From Photobacterium sp. JCM 19050 (GTDB taxonomy: Bacteria > Pseudomonadota > Gammaproteobacteria > Enterobacterales > Vibrionaceae), in NCBI GenBank assembly GCA_001310455.1, contig BAXG01000032.1:1-64000 (forward strand): 64,000 bases of DNA, given 5' to 3'. The position numbers and the translations under genes are program-made. The notes below the pieces were generated by a model that was given only the letters and a program-made list of their open reading frames with translations, was not told the origin of the DNA and searched no databases. Positions 51,624 through 64,000 of this stretch are shown one piece after another; within the stretch, counting starts at the first letter, position 1, and every line of letters begins with the position of its first letter.

Positions 51624-52687
51624 TCAGATATGGTATGGTTTGGACAGCTCATGGACAGCTTCCACAAACACCCCGGCATTTTCCGGTGGCACGTCCAGGT
51701 GAATGCCATGGCCGAGGTTGAATACATGGCCGGTACCCTTGCCATACCCGGCAGGATGGTTGCCACTTCTTCACGGATACGATTGTCCGGTGCGTACAGC
51801 ATGGAAGGGTCCATGTTGCCCTGCAACGCCACTTTGTCACCCACGCGGCGACGGGCATCAGCGATATCGATGGTCCAGTCCAGGCCAACCGCATCACAGC
51901 CGGTTGCTGCAATGTGTTCAAGCCACATCCCGCCATTTTTGGTGAACAGGGTGACAGGTACCCGGCGACCCTCATTTTCACGAATCAGGCCATCCACAAT
52001 TTTGTGCATGTACTGCAGAGAGAAGTCTTTGTAATCGCGCGGGGTCAATACGCCACCCCAGGTATCAAACACCATCACCGACTGAGCACCGGCTTTGATT
52101 TGGGCGTTCAAATAGGAAATCACACTGTCCGCCAGCTTATCCAACAACAGGTGCAGGGTCTGGGGCTCGGCATACATCATTTTTTTGATTTTAGTGAATG
52201 CCTTTGAACTGCCGCCTTCTACCATATAAGTCGCCAGTGTCCATGGGCTGCCGGAGAAACCGATCAGCGGGACGTCACCGTTGAGGCCTTTGCGGATGGT
52301 GCGTACAGCATTCATCACGTACTGCAACTCACCTTCCGGATCAGGATTACCAATCTTATCAACGTCAGCACGGCAGGTTACCGGACGTTCAAACTTCGGC
52401 CCCTCACCGGCTTCAAAGTACAGACCCAGTCCCATCGCATCCGGGATGGTCAGGATATCCGAAAACAGAATGGCAGCATCCAGGTTAAAGCGGCGCAGCG
52501 GTTGCAGGGTGACTTCACAAGCCAGCTCGGCATTCTTGCACAGTGACATAAAGTCACCAGCCTGGCTGCGGGTTTCACGGTACTCAGGCAGATAACGCCC
52601 GGCCTGGCGCATCATCCAGACAGGGGTACAGTCTACAGGCTCTTTGAGCAGCGCGCGCAAATAGCGATCGTTCTTCAATTCCGTCAT
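51624..52687 (-). CDS. hemE: Uroporphyrinogen decarboxylase (one frameshift)
   Basis: Heme pathway enzyme converting uroporphyrinogen III to coproporphyrinogen [23 protein letters not shown] and [17 protein letters not shown] are signature sequences. One G is missing near 51752; adding it restores [20 protein letters not shown] and the end [10 protein letters not shown], giving 354 aa, the E. coli length. Essential in most hosts, so the break is an error. Start ATG 52687 ([13 protein letters not shown]). Confidence 0.95.
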
Positions 52688-52886
52688 CATCTACATCCTG
52701 AGGCTAAAAGTGGCGCTATTGTATCACCCCAACCTGCAGACGACAGAGACCCAATGTTAACCGGATCATATTTATAACAAACGATCCTCTGGCACCATTG
52801 CCGCGATCTTGAGCGCGTGTTAAAAAATGACCCGCAGACAATAAAAACTAAGCTTCAAAAGATAAAACCCATAATCGCATCTTACC

Positions 52887-52911
52887 CCTCCCACCCTACG
52901 GAGGTTTTTTT
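52887..52911 (+). terminator. Terminator-like structure on the plus strand, no gene upstream
   Basis: CCTCC (52887-52891) pairs with GGAGG (52900-52904), then T7 (52905-52911). The nearest genes on both sides are on the minus strand. Weak 5-bp stem; it could end a small RNA from 52690-52900 or be chance. Confidence 0.3.
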
Positions 52912-53674
52912 ATCCGCGGATCAAACCACAGGTCATTTCGATCAGTTCTCTGGCAATGGTACCTTTCGGTGCAACTTCTGGCATTCCTTCCGGCGAGAAC
53001 CAGGCGGCGTCGGTCAGCTCTGCGTAATCCGGAGTAATTTCGCCGGATTCATAATCGGCCAGAAACCCCATCATCAGGTTGGAAGGGAATGCCCAGGGCT
53101 GGCTGCCAGCGTAACGCACATTGGTGACCCGGATGCCCGTTTCTTCCAACACTTCCCTTGCGACACACTGTTCGAGGGTTTCACCCGGCTCAACAAATCC
53201 GGCAATTACCGTGTACATTCCATTTTTGTGCCGGGGGTGCTGCGCAAGGAGTATTTGATCCTTTTTCCTCACTGCGACAATGATACACGGCGATACGCGC
53301 GGGTAGTGCAAACTGTGACAGTTACCACAACGCATTGCATGATCAACCTGATCAATATCATTGGGTGCGCCACAGCGGCTGCAAAACGGTTGATCTCTTA
53401 GCATAAATTCGAGCTGTATCGCTTTGCCGGCCAACGCAAAAAGATCTGGTGACTCGGTGAGCAGTTCCCTCAATGAAAACAGCTGGTTAGCTTCATCTTG
53501 GTCATTGATTGTAACCCACCAAACTTGCTTTCCTTCATACTGCCCAATCTTCCGTTGAATGCCTGAATAATAAGGCAAAGAAGACAAAGACATAACGGGC
53601 AATTTGCCGTTTTTAAGCCAGATTTGTCCATTTTTTGCCGCACATATGTAAACTTCTTCGCTTATCTGAGACAT
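52910..53674 (-). CDS. nudC: NADH pyrophosphatase / RNA decapping hydrolase NudC
   Basis: Nudix enzyme that removes NAD caps from RNA and hydrolyses NADH. Zinc ribbon CSRCGAPN...MRCGNCHSLHYPR, the perfect Nudix box GFVEPGETLEQCVAREVLEETGI, and the NADH signature SQPWAFPSNLMMGF. Start ATG 53674 (MSQISEEVY) has AAGGA 5 bases upstream. About 254 aa, normal length. Confidence 0.95.
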   Translation of the reverse strand: MSQISEEVYICAAKNGQIWLKNGKLPVMSLSSLPYYSGIQRKIGQYEGKQVWWVTINDQDEANQLFSLRELLTESPDLFALAGKAIQLEFMLRDQPFCSRCGAPNDIDQVDHAMRCGNCHSLHYPRVSPCIIVAVRKKDQILLAQHPRHKNGMYTVIAGFVEPGETLEQCVAREVLEETGIRVTNVRYAGSQPWAFPSNLMMGFLADYESGEITPDYAELTDAAWFSPEGMPEVAPKGTIARELIEMTCGLIRG

Positions 53675-53728
53675 GGGTGTCCTTAGACTCCTTGCAGAGC
53701 AACTCAATTGCTGGCAAATTAAAAATTG

Positions 53729-53768
53729 AAACGACGGACTAGTTTTATATCAGGGTCTGTCGTCGTTT
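53729..53768 (+). promoter_or_regulatory. Hairpin in the rsd leader
   Basis: AAACGACG (53729-53736) pairs with CGTCGTTT (53761-53768), extended by GAC/GTC across a 3-base bulge. It lies 54-94 bases before the rsd start in the divergent nudC-rsd region. Could be leader-RNA structure or an operator. Confidence 0.45.
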
Positions 53769-53822
53769 TGGAGCATTTCTCGGGTAAGCTCCCTTCTAAA
53801 CCAAGCATGGAGGAACATGGTT

Positions 53823-54353
53823 ATGCTGAACAAGCTAGAGCGTTTCCATGAACAGTGGGGTGGCTACAGTGATGTTATTGATTACTGGCTGTCCCTCAGG
53901 CAGGAGTTACTGGTCGACTACTACAACATCGCAGGTCTGTCCGCCGGTAAAAAGAAATCCCTCTCTCTGCCAGATGATGATTCTCTTCACCGTTTCTGTG
54001 AGCATCTGGTCGATTACATTTCAGCGGGCCACTTCAAAATTTACAACATGGTAATGGAGCGATGGCAGGCAACGGGATTCTCGACCAACAAAGAGATTGA
54101 TGGCCTGTATTTCCGTATCGTTTCTACCACAGAGCCACTGCTGAATTTTTCAGAAAAATACGGCGATATTTCTCTCGACGAGGAAAATTCTGTCAATTTC
54201 GACAAACAGATTTCGTCTATTGGTGAGTTGCTGGAAGAGCGCTTTGAACATGAAGACAGCCTGATTCAGTTGATTGCTGAAAGCCTTGCTGTCCCGCCGG
54301 GCGCTGATCAATCTCACGCCGGTACATCCCGAGTAAACCCTTCATGCGATTGA
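53823..54353 (+). CDS. rsd: Anti-sigma-70 factor Rsd
   Basis: Binds sigma-70 region 4 in stationary phase and helps redirect polymerase. 176 aa: MLNKLERFHEQWGGYSDVIDYWLSLRQELLVDYYNIAG, HFKIYNMVMERW are conserved. GGAGG at 53809-53813 gives better spacing to ATG 53823 than to ATG 53817. Position between nudC and rpoC is as in Vibrio. Confidence 0.92.
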   Translation: MLNKLERFHEQWGGYSDVIDYWLSLRQELLVDYYNIAGLSAGKKKSLSLPDDDSLHRFCEHLVDYISAGHFKIYNMVMERWQATGFSTNKEIDGLYFRIVSTTEPLLNFSEKYGDISLDEENSVNFDKQISSIGELLEERFEHEDSLIQLIAESLAVPPGADQSHAGTSRVNPSCD

Positions 54354-54354
54354 A

Positions 54355-54379
54355 GCCACGCACTCTGCGTGGCTTTTTT
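54355..54379 (+). terminator. rsd terminator
   Basis: GCCACGCA (54355-54362) pairs with TGCGTGGC (54366-54373), then T6. Confidence 0.9.
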
Positions 54380-54426
54380 GTGCCTGCCGTAATACCAATA
54401 CGGGATACGAGAAAACCGGATACAAA

Positions 54427-54450
54427 AAAGGCATCCCGAAGGATGCCTTT
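54427..54450 (-). terminator. rpoBC operon terminator
   Basis: AAAGGCATCC (54427-54436) pairs with GGATGCCTTT (54441-54450); loop TTCG on the minus strand; T-tract downstream from the A6 run at 54424-54429. Confidence 0.9.
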
Positions 54451-54474
54451 TAATTTTTATCCGGTCAGCGAGGA

Positions 54475-58689
<4,215 letters not shown>

Positions 58690-58695
58690 AATCGG

Positions 58696-58741
58696 CTCCT
58701 GTCAGGAGTTGACCCATGAAGGTGCCGCAAGCGGCACCTTC
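58696..58741 (-). promoter_or_regulatory. Two hairpins in the rpoB-rpoC gap
   Basis: GAAGGTGCCGC (58718-58728) pairs perfectly with GCGGCACCTTC (58731-58741) with a 2-base loop (or 10 bp with 4). Next to it CTCCT (58696-58700) pairs with AGGAG (58704-58708), hiding the rpoC ribosome-binding site on the mRNA. No U-tract, so not terminators. Confidence 0.55.
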
Positions 58742-58765
58742 GAATTCACATACCGGTTAACGCGA

Positions 58766-61700
58766 TTACTCTTCGTCTTCCAGCTCGATGTTAATACCCA
58801 GCGAGCGGATTTCTTTAAGCAGTACGTTAAAGGACTCCGGCATACCCGGTTCCATGCGGTGATCTCCGTCCACGATGTTCTTGTACATCTTGGTACGGCC
58901 GTTAACGTCATCCGACTTAACGGTTAGCATTTCCTGCAGGGTGTATGCTGCACCGTATGCTTCCAGTGCCCACACTTCCATCTCACCGAAACGCTGACCA
59001 CCGAACTGAGCCTTACCACCCAGCGGCTGCTGAGTAACCAGGCTGTAAGAACCGGTAGAACGGGCGTGCATCTTGTCATCAACCAGGTGGTTCAGTTTCA
59101 GCATGTACATGTAACCAACGGTTACTGGACGCTCAAACTGGTTACCGGTACGGCCGTCAAACAGGGTCAGCTGGCCTGATTCTGGCAGATCAGCCAGTTT
59201 CAGCAGCGCCTTGATTGAAGACTCTGGAGCACCGTCAAACACTGGTGTGGCAATAGGCAGACCTTTGCGCAGGTTTTCTGCCAGGGTACGAACTTCGTCG
59301 TCAGTCAGTGTATTGATATCCACTTGCTGACGGGTCTCACCCAGCTCGTATACCTTCTTCAGGAACTCGCGAATCTTCGCCAGCTCTTGCTGCTCTTTGA
59401 CCATCTTGTTGATCTTGTCACCGATACCCTTGGCAGCAAGGCCCAGGTGGGTTTCAAGAATCTGACCGATGTTCATACGTGAAGGTACGCCCAGCGGGTT
59501 AAGAACGATATCTACCGGAGTACCGGTTTCATCGTATGGCATGTCCTCAACAGGGTTAATCTTAGAGATAACACCCTTGTTACCGTGACGACCCGCCATC
59601 TTATCACCAGGCTGGATACGACGCTTAACTGCCAGGTAGACTTTAACGATCTTCAGCACGCCTGGTGCCAGATCATCACCTTGGGTGATCTTGCGGCGCT
59701 TGATGTCGAATTTCTTGTCGAAATCAGCCTTCAGCTCGTCGTACTGCTCTGCCAGCTGTTCCAGCTGGGTTTGCATGTCTTCGTTGTCCAGAGTCTGGGA
59801 CAGCATAGACTGACGGTCCATACCACTAAGCTTGTCTTCGCTGTAACCAGCTTGTGCAAGCAGAGTACGTACACGCGCAACGATACCACCTTCGAGGATG
59901 CTGAATTCTTCAGTCAGGTCTTTCTTAGCCTGCTTCAGCTGCATCTCTTCGATTTCGAGGGCACGCTTGTCTTTTTCTACGCCGTCACGAGTGAAGACCT
60001 GTACGTCGATAACGGTACCAGATACTGAACCTGGAACACGCAGAGACGAGTCTTTCACGTCAGACGCTTTCTCACCGAAGATCGCACGCAGCAGCTTCTC
60101 TTCTGGAGTCAGTTGGGTTTCACCCTTAGGTGTTACCTTACCAACCAGAATGTCGCCGCCTTTCACTTCAGCACCAATGTAAACAACACCGGATTCGTCG
60201 AGCTTAGACAGTGCTGCTTCACCCACGTTAGGGATATCAGCAGTGATTTCTTCTGGACCAAGCTTGGTATCACGCGCCACACAGGACAGTTCCTGGATGT
60301 GGATAGTAGTGAAACGGTCTTCCTGAACAACACGCTCAGATACGAGGATGGAGTCCTCGAAGTTATAACCATTCCAAGGCATGAACGCGATACGCATGTT
60401 CTGGCCCAGCGCCAGCTCACCCAGGTCTGTAGAAGGACCGTCTGCCAGCACGTCACCACGTGCAACAGGCTCACCAGGCATCACTGTAGGACGCTGGTTG
60501 ATACAGGTGTTCTGGTTAGAACGGGTGTACTTGGTCAGGTTGTAGATGTCGATACCGGCTTCGCCTGGTACCAGCTCATCTTCATTAACCTTAACCACGA
60601 TGCGAGACGCATCAACTGACTGAATAACACCGCCACGCTTGGCAACAGCAGTTACACCGGAGTCAATCGCTACCGCACGCTCGATACCTGTACCTACCAG
60701 CGGCTTGTCTGCACGCAGTGTAGGAACAGCCTGACGTTGCATGTTCGCACCCATCAGGGCGCGGTTAGCATCGTCGTGCTCAAGGAACGGAATCAGCGAT
60801 GCAGCCACGGATACTACCTGGTTGGTAGCAACGTCCATATACTGGGCGTGTTCGCGTGGGTGCAGACCGGATTCACCTTTGTGACGGGCTGTGATCAGTT
60901 CGTCACCGAAGCTGCCGTCTTCGTTCAGGGCTGCGTTAGCCTGAGCGATAACATACTGGCCTTCTTCGATGGCAGACAGATAGTCAATCTGGTCAGTAAC
61001 AACACCGTCAACAACCTTACGGTATGGAGTTTCCAGGAAACCGTATGGGTTTGTACGTGCGAACACGGACAGTGAGTTAATCAGACCGATGTTTGGACCT
61101 TCAGGAGTCTCGATTGGACACAGACGGCCGTAGTGCGTTGCGTGAACGTCTCGCACTTCGAAGCCTGCACGTTCACGTGTCAGACCGCCAGGACCCAGGG
61201 CAGAGATACGACGCTTGTGCGTTACCTCAGACAGTGGGTTGTTCTGGTCCATAAACTGAGACAGCTGAGAAGAACCAAAGAATTCTTTAACGGCTGCAGA
61301 AATAGGCTTAGCGTTGATCAGATCCTGTGGCATCACGTTGTCGAGATCACCCAGGCTCAGACGCTCCTTAACTGCACGTTCAACACGTACCAGACCTACA
61401 CGGAACTGGTTTTCTGCCATCTCGCCCACAGAACGGATACGACGGTTACCCAGGTGGTCGATGTCGTCCACTTCACCGATACCGTTACGGATATCGATCA
61501 GTTTACGCATCACGTCGATGATGTCGTTGTGCTCGAGAATACCTGGGCCGGTCATTTCTTCACGAACCAGGGAGCTGTTGAACTTCATACGGCCTACTGC
61601 TGACAGATCGTAACGATCTTCAGAGAAGAACAGACCGTCGAACAGTTGCTCGGCAGCTTCACGTGTTGGCGGCTCACCAGGGCGCATCATGCGGTAAATT

Positions 61701-62794
61701 TCTACCAGTGCGCTCAGACGGTCAACGGTGCTGTCGACACGTACAGTGTCAGACATGTATGGACCGTGATCCAGGTCATTGGTGAACAGTACTTCAATGC
61801 GCTTGTGACCAGCCTGAGACAGGTTAGCCAGGCTTTCCAGGCTCAGTTCCTGGTTAGCAGCAGCAATGATTTCGCCGGTGTCTTCGTTGACGTAGTCGCG
61901 ACTTGCAACCTTACCAACAATGTACTCAACCGGTACTTCAATGTGAGTAACACCGTCTTTGCTCAGCTGGCGGATATGACGCGCAGTGATACGACGGCCC
62001 TGCTCTACATAGGTCGTGCCATTGGCTTCGATGTCGAAACTTGCCGTTTCGCCACGCAGACGGTCTGGTACCAGCTCCATCACCAGAGACTTGCCTTTTA
62101 CTTCGAAAACAACTTTCTCGAAGAACAGGTCAAGGATCTGCTCGGTGGTGTAACCCAGTGCACGCAGGATAATAGACGCAGGCAGCTTACGACGACGGTC
62201 GATACGTACGTAAAGCAGGTCTTTAGGGTCAAACTCGAAGTCCAGCCAGGAACCGCGGTATGGGATAATACGCGCGTTGTACAGAACTTTACCTGAGGAG
62301 TGGGTTTTACCCTTATCACTATCGAAGAAAACACCCGGGCTACGATGCAGCTGGGATACGATAACCCTCTCGGTACCATTGATAACGAAAGTACCATTGT
62401 CTGTCATGAGTGGGATCTCACCCATGTAGACTTCTTGTTCTTTGATGTCTTTTACTGTGCCGGCCGGTGCATCTTTGTCATACACAACCATACGCAGTTT
62501 TACACGCAGAGGGGCGGCATAAGTAACGCCACGGATCTGGCATTCTTTTACATCAAATACTGGCTCACCGAGACGATAGCTAACGTATTGCAGCTCGGAA
62601 TTGCCGTTGTAGCTCTGGATCGGGAAAACAGAGCGAAAGGCAGCTTCAAGACCGTATTGCCCTTCTGGATCCTGCTCAATGAACTTTTCAAACGATTCAA
62701 GCTGGATCGACAGCAGATATGGCACGTCCAGCACTTGAGGACGCTTACCAAAATCCTTACGGATACGCTTTTTCTCGGTATAAGAGTAAACCAT
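58766..62794 (-). CDS. rpoB: RNA polymerase beta subunit
   Basis: 1342 aa, same length as E. coli. Starts [20 protein letters not shown] at ATG 62794 with GAGGA 7 bases upstream; sequence further upstream is not family-like. The rifampicin region [31 protein letters not shown] carries wild-type Asp516, His526 and Ser531 (E. coli numbering), predicting rifampicin sensitivity. [19 protein letters not shown] and [12 protein letters not shown] are present. Confidence 0.99.
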   Translation of the reverse strand: MVYSYTEKKRIRKDFGKRPQVLDVPYLLSIQLESFEKFIEQDPEGQYGLEAAFRSVFPIQSYNGNSELQYVSYRLGEPVFDVKECQIRGVTYAAPLRVKLRMVVYDKDAPAGTVKDIKEQEVYMGEIPLMTDNGTFVINGTERVIVSQLHRSPGVFFDSDKGKTHSSGKVLYNARIIPYRGSWLDFEFDPKDLLYVRIDRRRKLPASIILRALGYTTEQILDLFFEKVVFEVKGKSLVMELVPDRLRGETASFDIEANGTTYVEQGRRITARHIRQLSKDGVTHIEVPVEYIVGKVASRDYVNEDTGEIIAAANQELSLESLANLSQAGHKRIEVLFTNDLDHGPYMSDTVRVDSTVDRLSALVEIYRMMRPGEPPTREAAEQLFDGLFFSEDRYDLSAVGRMKFNSSLVREEMTGPGILEHNDIIDVMRKLIDIRNGIGEVDDIDHLGNRRIRSVGEMAENQFRVGLVRVERAVKERLSLGDLDNVMPQDLINAKPISAAVKEFFGSSQLSQFMDQNNPLSEVTHKRRISALGPGGLTRERAGFEVRDVHATHYGRLCPIETPEGPNIGLINSLSVFARTNPYGFLETPYRKVVDGVVTDQIDYLSAIEEGQYVIAQANAALNEDGSFGDELITARHKGESGLHPREHAQYMDVATNQVVSVAASLIPFLEHDDANRALMGANMQRQAVPTLRADKPLVGTGIERAVAIDSGVTAVAKRGGVIQSVDASRIVVKVNEDELVPGEAGIDIYNLTKYTRSNQNTCINQRPTVMPGEPVARGDVLADGPSTDLGELALGQNMRIAFMPWNGYNFEDSILVSERVVQEDRFTTIHIQELSCVARDTKLGPEEITADIPNVGEAALSKLDESGVVYIGAEVKGGDILVGKVTPKGETQLTPEEKLLRAIFGEKASDVKDSSLRVPGSVSGTVIDVQVFTRDGVEKDKRALEIEEMQLKQAKKDLTEEFSILEGGIVARVRTLLAQAGYSEDKLSGMDRQSMLSQTLDNEDMQTQLEQLAEQYDELKADFDKKFDIKRRKITQGDDLAPGVLKIVKVYLAVKRRIQPGDKMAGRHGNKGVISKINPVEDMPYDETGTPVDIVLNPLGVPSRMNIGQILETHLGLAAKGIGDKINKMVKEQQELAKIREFLKKVYELGETRQQVDINTLTDDEVRTLAENLRKGLPIATPVFDGAPESSIKALLKLADLPESGQLTLFDGRTGNQFERPVTVGYMYMLKLNHLVDDKMHARSTGSYSLVTQQPLGGKAQFGGQRFGEMEVWALEAYGAAYTLQEMLTVKSDDVNGRTKMYKNIVDGDHRMEPGMPESFNVLLKEIRSLGINIELEDEE

Positions 62795-62960
62795 AGGGTT
62801 CCTCAGCTCGCTGATAAGTGACCCAAACTGTCCACATATGCCGGACAGTGACTTATAAACCACCGTTTATTGTAGTTTCCTGCCATCAAAGTAAGTATTT
62901 GAAAACAGGAGAGTTACAGTGACTAAACAGGGGGAAAATTCACTGTAGCCCTTTAGCGCA

Positions 62961-62990
62961 AAAAGGCCGGTGGCTATTTAACCACCAGCC
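62961..62990 (-). terminator. rplL-rpoB attenuator
   Basis: On the minus strand GGCTGGTGG pairs with CCACCGGCC (one G-U), followed by TTTTT. Same position as the partial terminator that lowers rpoBC relative to rplJL in E. coli. Confidence 0.85.
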
Positions 62991-63024
62991 ATTAGCCTTT
63001 TCAGGCTAAGAAGCTAAGCAATAA

Positions 63025-63390
63025 TTACTTAACTTCAACAACTGCACCAGCTTCTTCCAGGTCTTTCTTCAGAGCTTCTGCTTCTTCTTTAGAAACAGCT
63101 TCTTTCAGAGGAGCTGGAGCGCCGTCTACAACAGCCTTAGCTTCTTTCAGGCCCAGACCAGTTGCGCCGCGAACTGCCTTGATAACTGCTACTTTGTTAG
63201 CACCAGCTTCTTTCAGGATTACGTCGAATTCGGTCTTCTCTTCTGCAGCTTCTGCAGCAGCGCCACCAGCTACAACAGCAGCAGCAGCAGTTACACCGAA
63301 CTTCTCTTCCATCGCTTCGATCAGTTCAACAACTTCCATCACAGACATTTCTGCGATAGCGTCCAGGATTTGTTCTTTAGTTACAGACAT
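63025..63390 (-). CDS. rplL: 50S ribosomal protein L7/L12
   Basis: 121 aa; [24 protein letters not shown], Ala-rich hinge [21 protein letters not shown] and C-terminal [27 protein letters not shown]. Start ATG 63390. Confidence 0.99.
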   Translation of the reverse strand: MSVTKEQILDAIAEMSVMEVVELIEAMEEKFGVTAAAAVVAGGAAAEAAEEKTEFDVILKEAGANKVAVIKAVRGATGLGLKEAKAVVDGAPAPLKEAVSKEEAEALKKDLEEAGAVVEVK

Positions 63391-63444
63391 GATAATTCTC
63401 TCTAAAATCAACGATTAGTTTAGTAAACCAATTGTGCAATTGGC

Positions 63445-63939
63445 TTATGCAGCTTCCGCTTCTTTTTGGTCGCGAACTGCAGCAATAGTGCGAACCAGCT
63501 TGCCAGCTGAAGCTTCTTTCATGCACATCATCAGACGTGCAATAGCTTCTTCGTAAGTTGGCAGGCTTGCCAGTACATCGTAGCTAACCAGGTTGCCTTC
63601 GAATGCGGCTGCTTTGATCTCGAAGTCTTTGTTCTCTTTAGCGAAGTCTTTAAACAGACGCGCTGCAGCACCTGGGTGCTCGTTAGAGAACGCAAGCAGA
63701 GTAGGACCAACGAAAACGTCTTGCAGACATTCGTAGTTAGTACCTTCAACTGCACGGCGCGCCAGAGTGTTACGAACAACACGCATAGAAACACCCGCTT
63801 CGCGAGCTTTCTTACGCAGTGAAGTCATAGCATCTACAGTTACGCCACGAGAATCAGCAACAACAGCAGACAGGGCACCGTTCGCAGCTTCGTTGACTTC
63901 AGCGACAATTACTTTTTTGTCTTGAAGATTTAAAGCCAT
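63445..63939 (-). CDS. rplJ: 50S ribosomal protein L10
   Basis: 164 aa; [21 protein letters not shown] and [25 protein letters not shown]. Anchors L7/L12 dimers at the GTPase stalk and represses its own operon. AGGAG precedes the ATG. Confidence 0.98.
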   Translation of the reverse strand: MALNLQDKKVIVAEVNEAANGALSAVVADSRGVTVDAMTSLRKKAREAGVSMRVVRNTLARRAVEGTNYECLQDVFVGPTLLAFSNEHPGAAARLFKDFAKENKDFEIKAAAFEGNLVSYDVLASLPTYEEAIARLMMCMKEASAGKLVRTIAAVRDQKEAEAA

Positions 63940-64000
63940 TGGAAATGCTCCTGAGTTGCCGGGTTACCCCGGGTAAACATCACTTACTGCGAATGCAGCA
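63940..64000 (-). promoter_or_regulatory. Part of the L10 leader upstream of rplJ
   Basis: The last 61 bases hold the rplJ ribosome-binding site and a TTACCCCGGGTAA imperfect palindrome (63963-63975). The autoregulatory L10 leader is expected here, but most of it lies beyond the window. Confidence 0.45.

Overview
The window looks like a chromosomal segment of a gamma-proteobacterium of the family Vibrionaceae. The evidence is protein similarity recalled from memory (close to E. coli and Vibrio), a base composition of roughly 50% GC, and gene order: hldD, LPS core genes, coaD, mutM, rpmG, rpmB, radC, coaBC, dut; then purH, purD, a DUF1481 lipoprotein gene, hupA; then hemE, nudC, rsd, rpoC, rpoB, rplL, rplJ. 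A Grimontia, Enterovibrio or Photobacterium-like host would fit, but the species cannot be fixed from the sequence alone. No tRNA, rRNA, insertion sequence, integrase or CRISPR array was seen. No gene-free stretch reaches 300 bases.

Layout. Positions 39-3108 hold a threonine catabolic operon (kbl-tdh) and a TetR regulator. Positions 3218-24000 are a large LPS locus: hldD, an AT-rich waaL-type ligase, a late lipid A acyltransferase, a five-gene pseudaminic acid operon (pseB, pseC, pseF, a pseG-pseH fusion, pseI), waaF, waaA, two AT-rich glycosyltransferases, a YejM-like membrane sulfatase-fold protein, kdkA, two GT9 heptosyltransferase-type genes, a WaaE-type GT2 and an LTA-synthase-like protein. 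Positions 24137-31938 hold coaD, a UDP-glucuronate epimerase gene with ugd, mutM, a small membrane protein, rpmG/rpmB, radC, coaBC and dut. Positions 32135-34461 hold prmA, dusB and fis.

Positions 34737-42461 are accessory metabolism: a TRAP transporter operon (dctP, dctQ, dctM), ppnP, and malI/malX/malY with two near-textbook MalI operators. Positions 42491-51594 hold zntR, rsuA, purH-purD with a PurR box, the DUF1481 gene, hupA, a CNNM/CBS protein, yjaG, a 2-hydroxyacid dehydrogenase and a uracil-DNA-glycosylase-fold protein. Positions 51624-64000 hold hemE, nudC, rsd and the rplJ-rplL-rpoB-rpoC operon.

How they work together. The LPS genes supply heptose (HldD), transfer Kdo and heptose (WaaA, WaaF, GT9s), phosphorylate Kdo (KdkA), acylate lipid A, make UDP-galacturonate (Ugd plus epimerase), make CMP-pseudaminate, and ligate O-antigen (WaaL). 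No dedicated pseudaminate transferase is recognisable.

Quality warning. More than twenty genes, including essential ones (waaA, dut, hemE), carry single-base indels. Most shorten a run of C or G, and correcting each one restores a protein of normal family length. I read these as sequencing errors, so the genes are reported as full-length CDS with the frameshift noted.
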